A DNA stretch of 7,692 bases from Candidatus Heimdallarchaeota archaeon. GTDB lineage: Archaea > Asgardarchaeota > Heimdallarchaeia > Heimdallarchaeales > Kariarchaeaceae. Positions 6,763 to 7,692 of the stretch are shown piece by piece. The stretch lies in assembly GCA_029882335.1 (NCBI GenBank), contig JAOUKW010000192.1, forward strand, positions 1 through 7,692, in the 5' to 3' direction. Positions within the stretch are counted from its first letter, which is position 1. The number at the start of each line of letters is the position of its first letter. A program made the translations under genes and the position numbers. The notes under the pieces are model-generated. The model had not been told where the DNA came from and searched no databases. It saw only the letters and a list, made by a program, of their open reading frames with translations.

Positions 6763-6864
6763 AGCCACAGGTGGGAATTGAACCCACGACCTAATGCTTG
6801 AACGATCGGAAACTACTTTTTCACGATTTACGAAGCATCCGCTCTGCCCCTGAGCTACAATGGC
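6763..6864 (-). tRNA. tRNA-Thr (anticodon CGT) with an intron at 37/38
   Basis: The minus strand folds as a tRNA of 102 bases, 72 after removal of a 30-base intron. Acceptor arms GCCATTG and CTGTGGC pair with one G-U and one T-T mismatch (positions 6 and 67). The D arm is GCTC-AGGGGCA-GAGC, the anticodon stem GATGC/GCATT, the variable region AGGTC, and the T arm GTGGG-TTCAATT-CCCAC is perfect. With the intron at the canonical 37/38 site the loop is TT-CGT-A-A, giving anticodon CGT for codon ACG. G1-C72, C2-G71 and U73 fit archaeal threonine tRNA. Other intron borders would give Glu or Ala anticodons, but the acceptor lacks the alanine G3-U70 pair. CCA is not encoded. Confidence 0.85.
6799..6828 (-). 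other. tRNA-Thr intron (30 bases)
   Basis: This segment interrupts the anticodon loop after position 37. It contains its own hairpin: ATCG pairs with CGAT, then, after a small bulge, GAAA pairs with TTTC around an AAGTAG loop. The 3-base bulge TAA before this hairpin fits the 5' splice site of a bulge-helix-bulge. The central helix is poor, because only C34 and G35 pair with the intron CG while the next two positions are T-T. Because an A occurs at both borders, the exact cut could shift by one base without changing the product. Confidence 0.75.
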
Positions 6865-6878
6865 ATTGTGATTATTAC

Positions 6879-6899
6879 AATATATTATTTACATTTAAT
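6879..6899 (-). promoter_or_regulatory. AT-rich TATA-like region of the tRNA gene
   Basis: On the minus strand TTAAATGTAAATAATATATTG spans about 15 to 35 bases before the mature tRNA 5' end, where an archaeal TATA box is expected. The exact box cannot be chosen within the AT-rich run. Confidence 0.35.
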
Positions 6900-7072
6900 G
6901 AAATTATCGTTACAAACAACTTTGTGGTGTCTTAAAATTTCTCACTCCTCGAAAAAGATTTAATTAATTATTTAATTTGGTAATTATACTTAGATCGATG
7001 AAAATATGAATTATATCTATACTATAGAATTATTATAAAATTAATCTTATTTGCCATTTAGGTGAAGAACTC

Positions 7073-7081
7073 TTTATTTAA
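7073..7081 (+). promoter_or_regulatory. TATA box of the double-CxxC gene, at leaderless distance
   Basis: TTTATTTAA is centred about 25 bases before the ATG at 7102, the normal TATA-to-start distance, and no Shine-Dalgarno precedes the ATG. A leaderless mRNA is therefore likely. The remainder of the 237-bp gap from 6865 is AT-rich without other recognisable genes. Confidence 0.55.
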
Positions 7082-7101
7082 TTGGTTGATTCAATAAAGG
7101 T

Positions 7102-7599
7102 ATGGTTGAGAATCCTGAAAATAAGCCAATTGTATCGAGTAAAAATACAGAAGGTGAAGATAAATCATCTTCTGTAAAAGATATAATTGGAAATCAAGAT
7201 TCCAAATGTACTACTTGTAATAAAAATAAATTGAACAGGTATCTTAAGGGTAGGACTAAAAACACATTGATAGACGAAGTCATCGGACCATATTGTAGGC
7301 TATGTGCATATGAGTTGAAATATGGTAAGATTTCTCCTTATTCTAGCTATCCAAGAAATTTTCCTCAATTAATGTACCGTTTGCTTACCAAAAGAGAGCT
7401 ACCTGAAAAAAGTATAAATAATTTTTACATTCGTTCAGTAATTTATCTTATATTAATACTAATTGCCCTTGGATTTCATATCTATCTGGTTATTTTATCC
7501 GAATTATATTTCTTGATACATGATCTTTTTTGTATATACATACACACGTTCAGCCTAAACCATGCCTGCCGTCGCCAGACTCCCACACATATAATGTAG
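7102..7599 (+). CDS. Unrecognised double-CxxC zinc-binding protein with a C-terminal membrane segment
   Basis: I do not recognise this family. The 165-residue frame starts at the ATG at 7102, chosen for its TATA box about 25 bases upstream. Residues 1-35 are polar and serine-rich, probably disordered. Two CxxC knuckles, C36-C39 and C65-C68, are likely to bind one zinc as in a zinc ribbon, with a lysine/arginine-rich stretch between them (NKNKLNRYLKGRTKN) that could touch nucleic acid or lipid head groups. A hydrophobic segment at about 110-132, after NNFYIRS, predicts one membrane span, and hydrophobic sequence continues to about residue 150. The last ~16 residues are encoded by DNA of much higher G+C and overlap a minus-strand frame, so the natural C-terminus may be missing or replaced. 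The N-terminal three quarters look like a real gene. Confidence 0.6.
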   Translation: MVENPENKPIVSSKNTEGEDKSSSVKDIIGNQDSKCTTCNKNKLNRYLKGRTKNTLIDEVIGPYCRLCAYELKYGKISPYSSYPRNFPQLMYRLLTKRELPEKSINNFYIRSVIYLILILIALGFHIYLVILSELYFLIHDLFCIYIHTFSLNHACRRQTPTHIM

Positions 7600-7690
7600 G
7601 ATTAGCAGGGTCTTCATTCTGTGGCTTCTTTCTGCTTCTCAACCCATTAGGTTTCATCGAAGTCAGGATTTCCGTGTTATTTAACATTAG
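7550..7690 (-). CDS. 3' end of a minus-strand reading frame running out of the window (unrecognised)
   Basis: The minus strand is open from the window edge to a TGA at 7550-7552 (47 codons visible). The other two minus frames are closed by TAA within 15 bases of the window end. The visible tail includes MKPNGLRSRKKPQNEDP and ends YVWESGDGRHGLG. It looks like natural protein, with a basic patch followed by an acidic-proline stretch, but I do not recognise it. An ATG at 7685-7687 lies inside the frame; the gene probably begins beyond the window. Base composition is about 45% G+C against about 25% just before it. It overlaps the last 50 bases of the plus-strand double-CxxC gene, so both cannot easily be intact native 3' ends. 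Confidence 0.4.
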   Translation of the reverse strand, partial: LMLNNTEILTSMKPNGLRSRKKPQNEDPANPTLYVWESGDGRHGLG

Positions 7691-7692
7691 CA

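Noticed and set aside
6791..6840. Reading the tRNA as Glu or Ala by choosing other intron borders.
   Set aside because: Those borders are non-canonical; the acceptor has C3-G70 instead of the alanine G3-U70, and U73 with G1-C72 and C2-G71 fits archaeal threonine tRNA.
1..7692. CRISPR array, insertion sequence with terminal repeats, or replication origin.
   Set aside because: No regularly spaced direct repeats, transposase motif or origin-type repeat cluster was seen; only the tail after 7550 hints at foreign DNA.

Overview
The window is chromosomal DNA of an archaeon, AT-rich throughout (roughly one third G+C by eye). The domain assignment rests on the archaeal ribosomal gene order uL18-uS5-uL30-uL15, archaeal-type versions of these proteins (uL30 of about 156 residues, uS5 with a GCGSWEC segment), an A-type ATP synthase subunit D, a full-length AglB/STT3 oligosaccharyltransferase with the archaeal/eukaryotic DK motif, and a tRNA gene interrupted by a short intron next to the anticodon. 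The phylum cannot be settled from the sequence alone. The euryarchaeal/eukaryotic flavour of uS5 and the low G+C would fit an Asgard archaeon, but AT-rich Nitrososphaerota or other lineages are not excluded.

Layout. Positions 1-1797 (+) are the end of the large ribosomal protein (spc-like) operon: 3' end of uL18, then uS5, uL30 and uL15. They are packed so tightly that each Shine-Dalgarno sequence lies in or across the end of the preceding gene. secY, which follows uL15 in many archaea, does not follow here. Positions 1933-3029 (-) are a convergent two-gene operon: atpD, with a TATA box at leaderless distance, and an unrecognised 145-residue protein joined to it by an ATGA overlap. A divergent 233-bp region then leads to a possible 34-residue single-span membrane protein and to aglB/STT3 (3263-5581, +). 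Next comes a membrane-embedded M50 metalloprotease with an N-terminal AN1-like zinc finger (5795-6619, +). An intron-containing tRNA-Thr(CGT) lies on the minus strand (6763-6864). Last is an unrecognised double-CxxC protein with a membrane segment (7102-7599, +).

The last ~140 bases (from about 7550) differ sharply: G+C rises from about 25% to about 45%. They hold the 3' end of a minus-strand reading frame that overlaps the end of the double-CxxC gene. This looks like a junction, either biological or from assembly.

Functional themes are protein synthesis (ribosomal proteins, tRNA), energy (ATP synthase central stalk) and the membrane/cell surface (N-glycosylation, intramembrane proteolysis). 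Two modes of translation initiation are visible: Shine-Dalgarno-led starts inside operons, and starts with a TATA box about 25 bases upstream (leaderless) for genes that begin a transcript.
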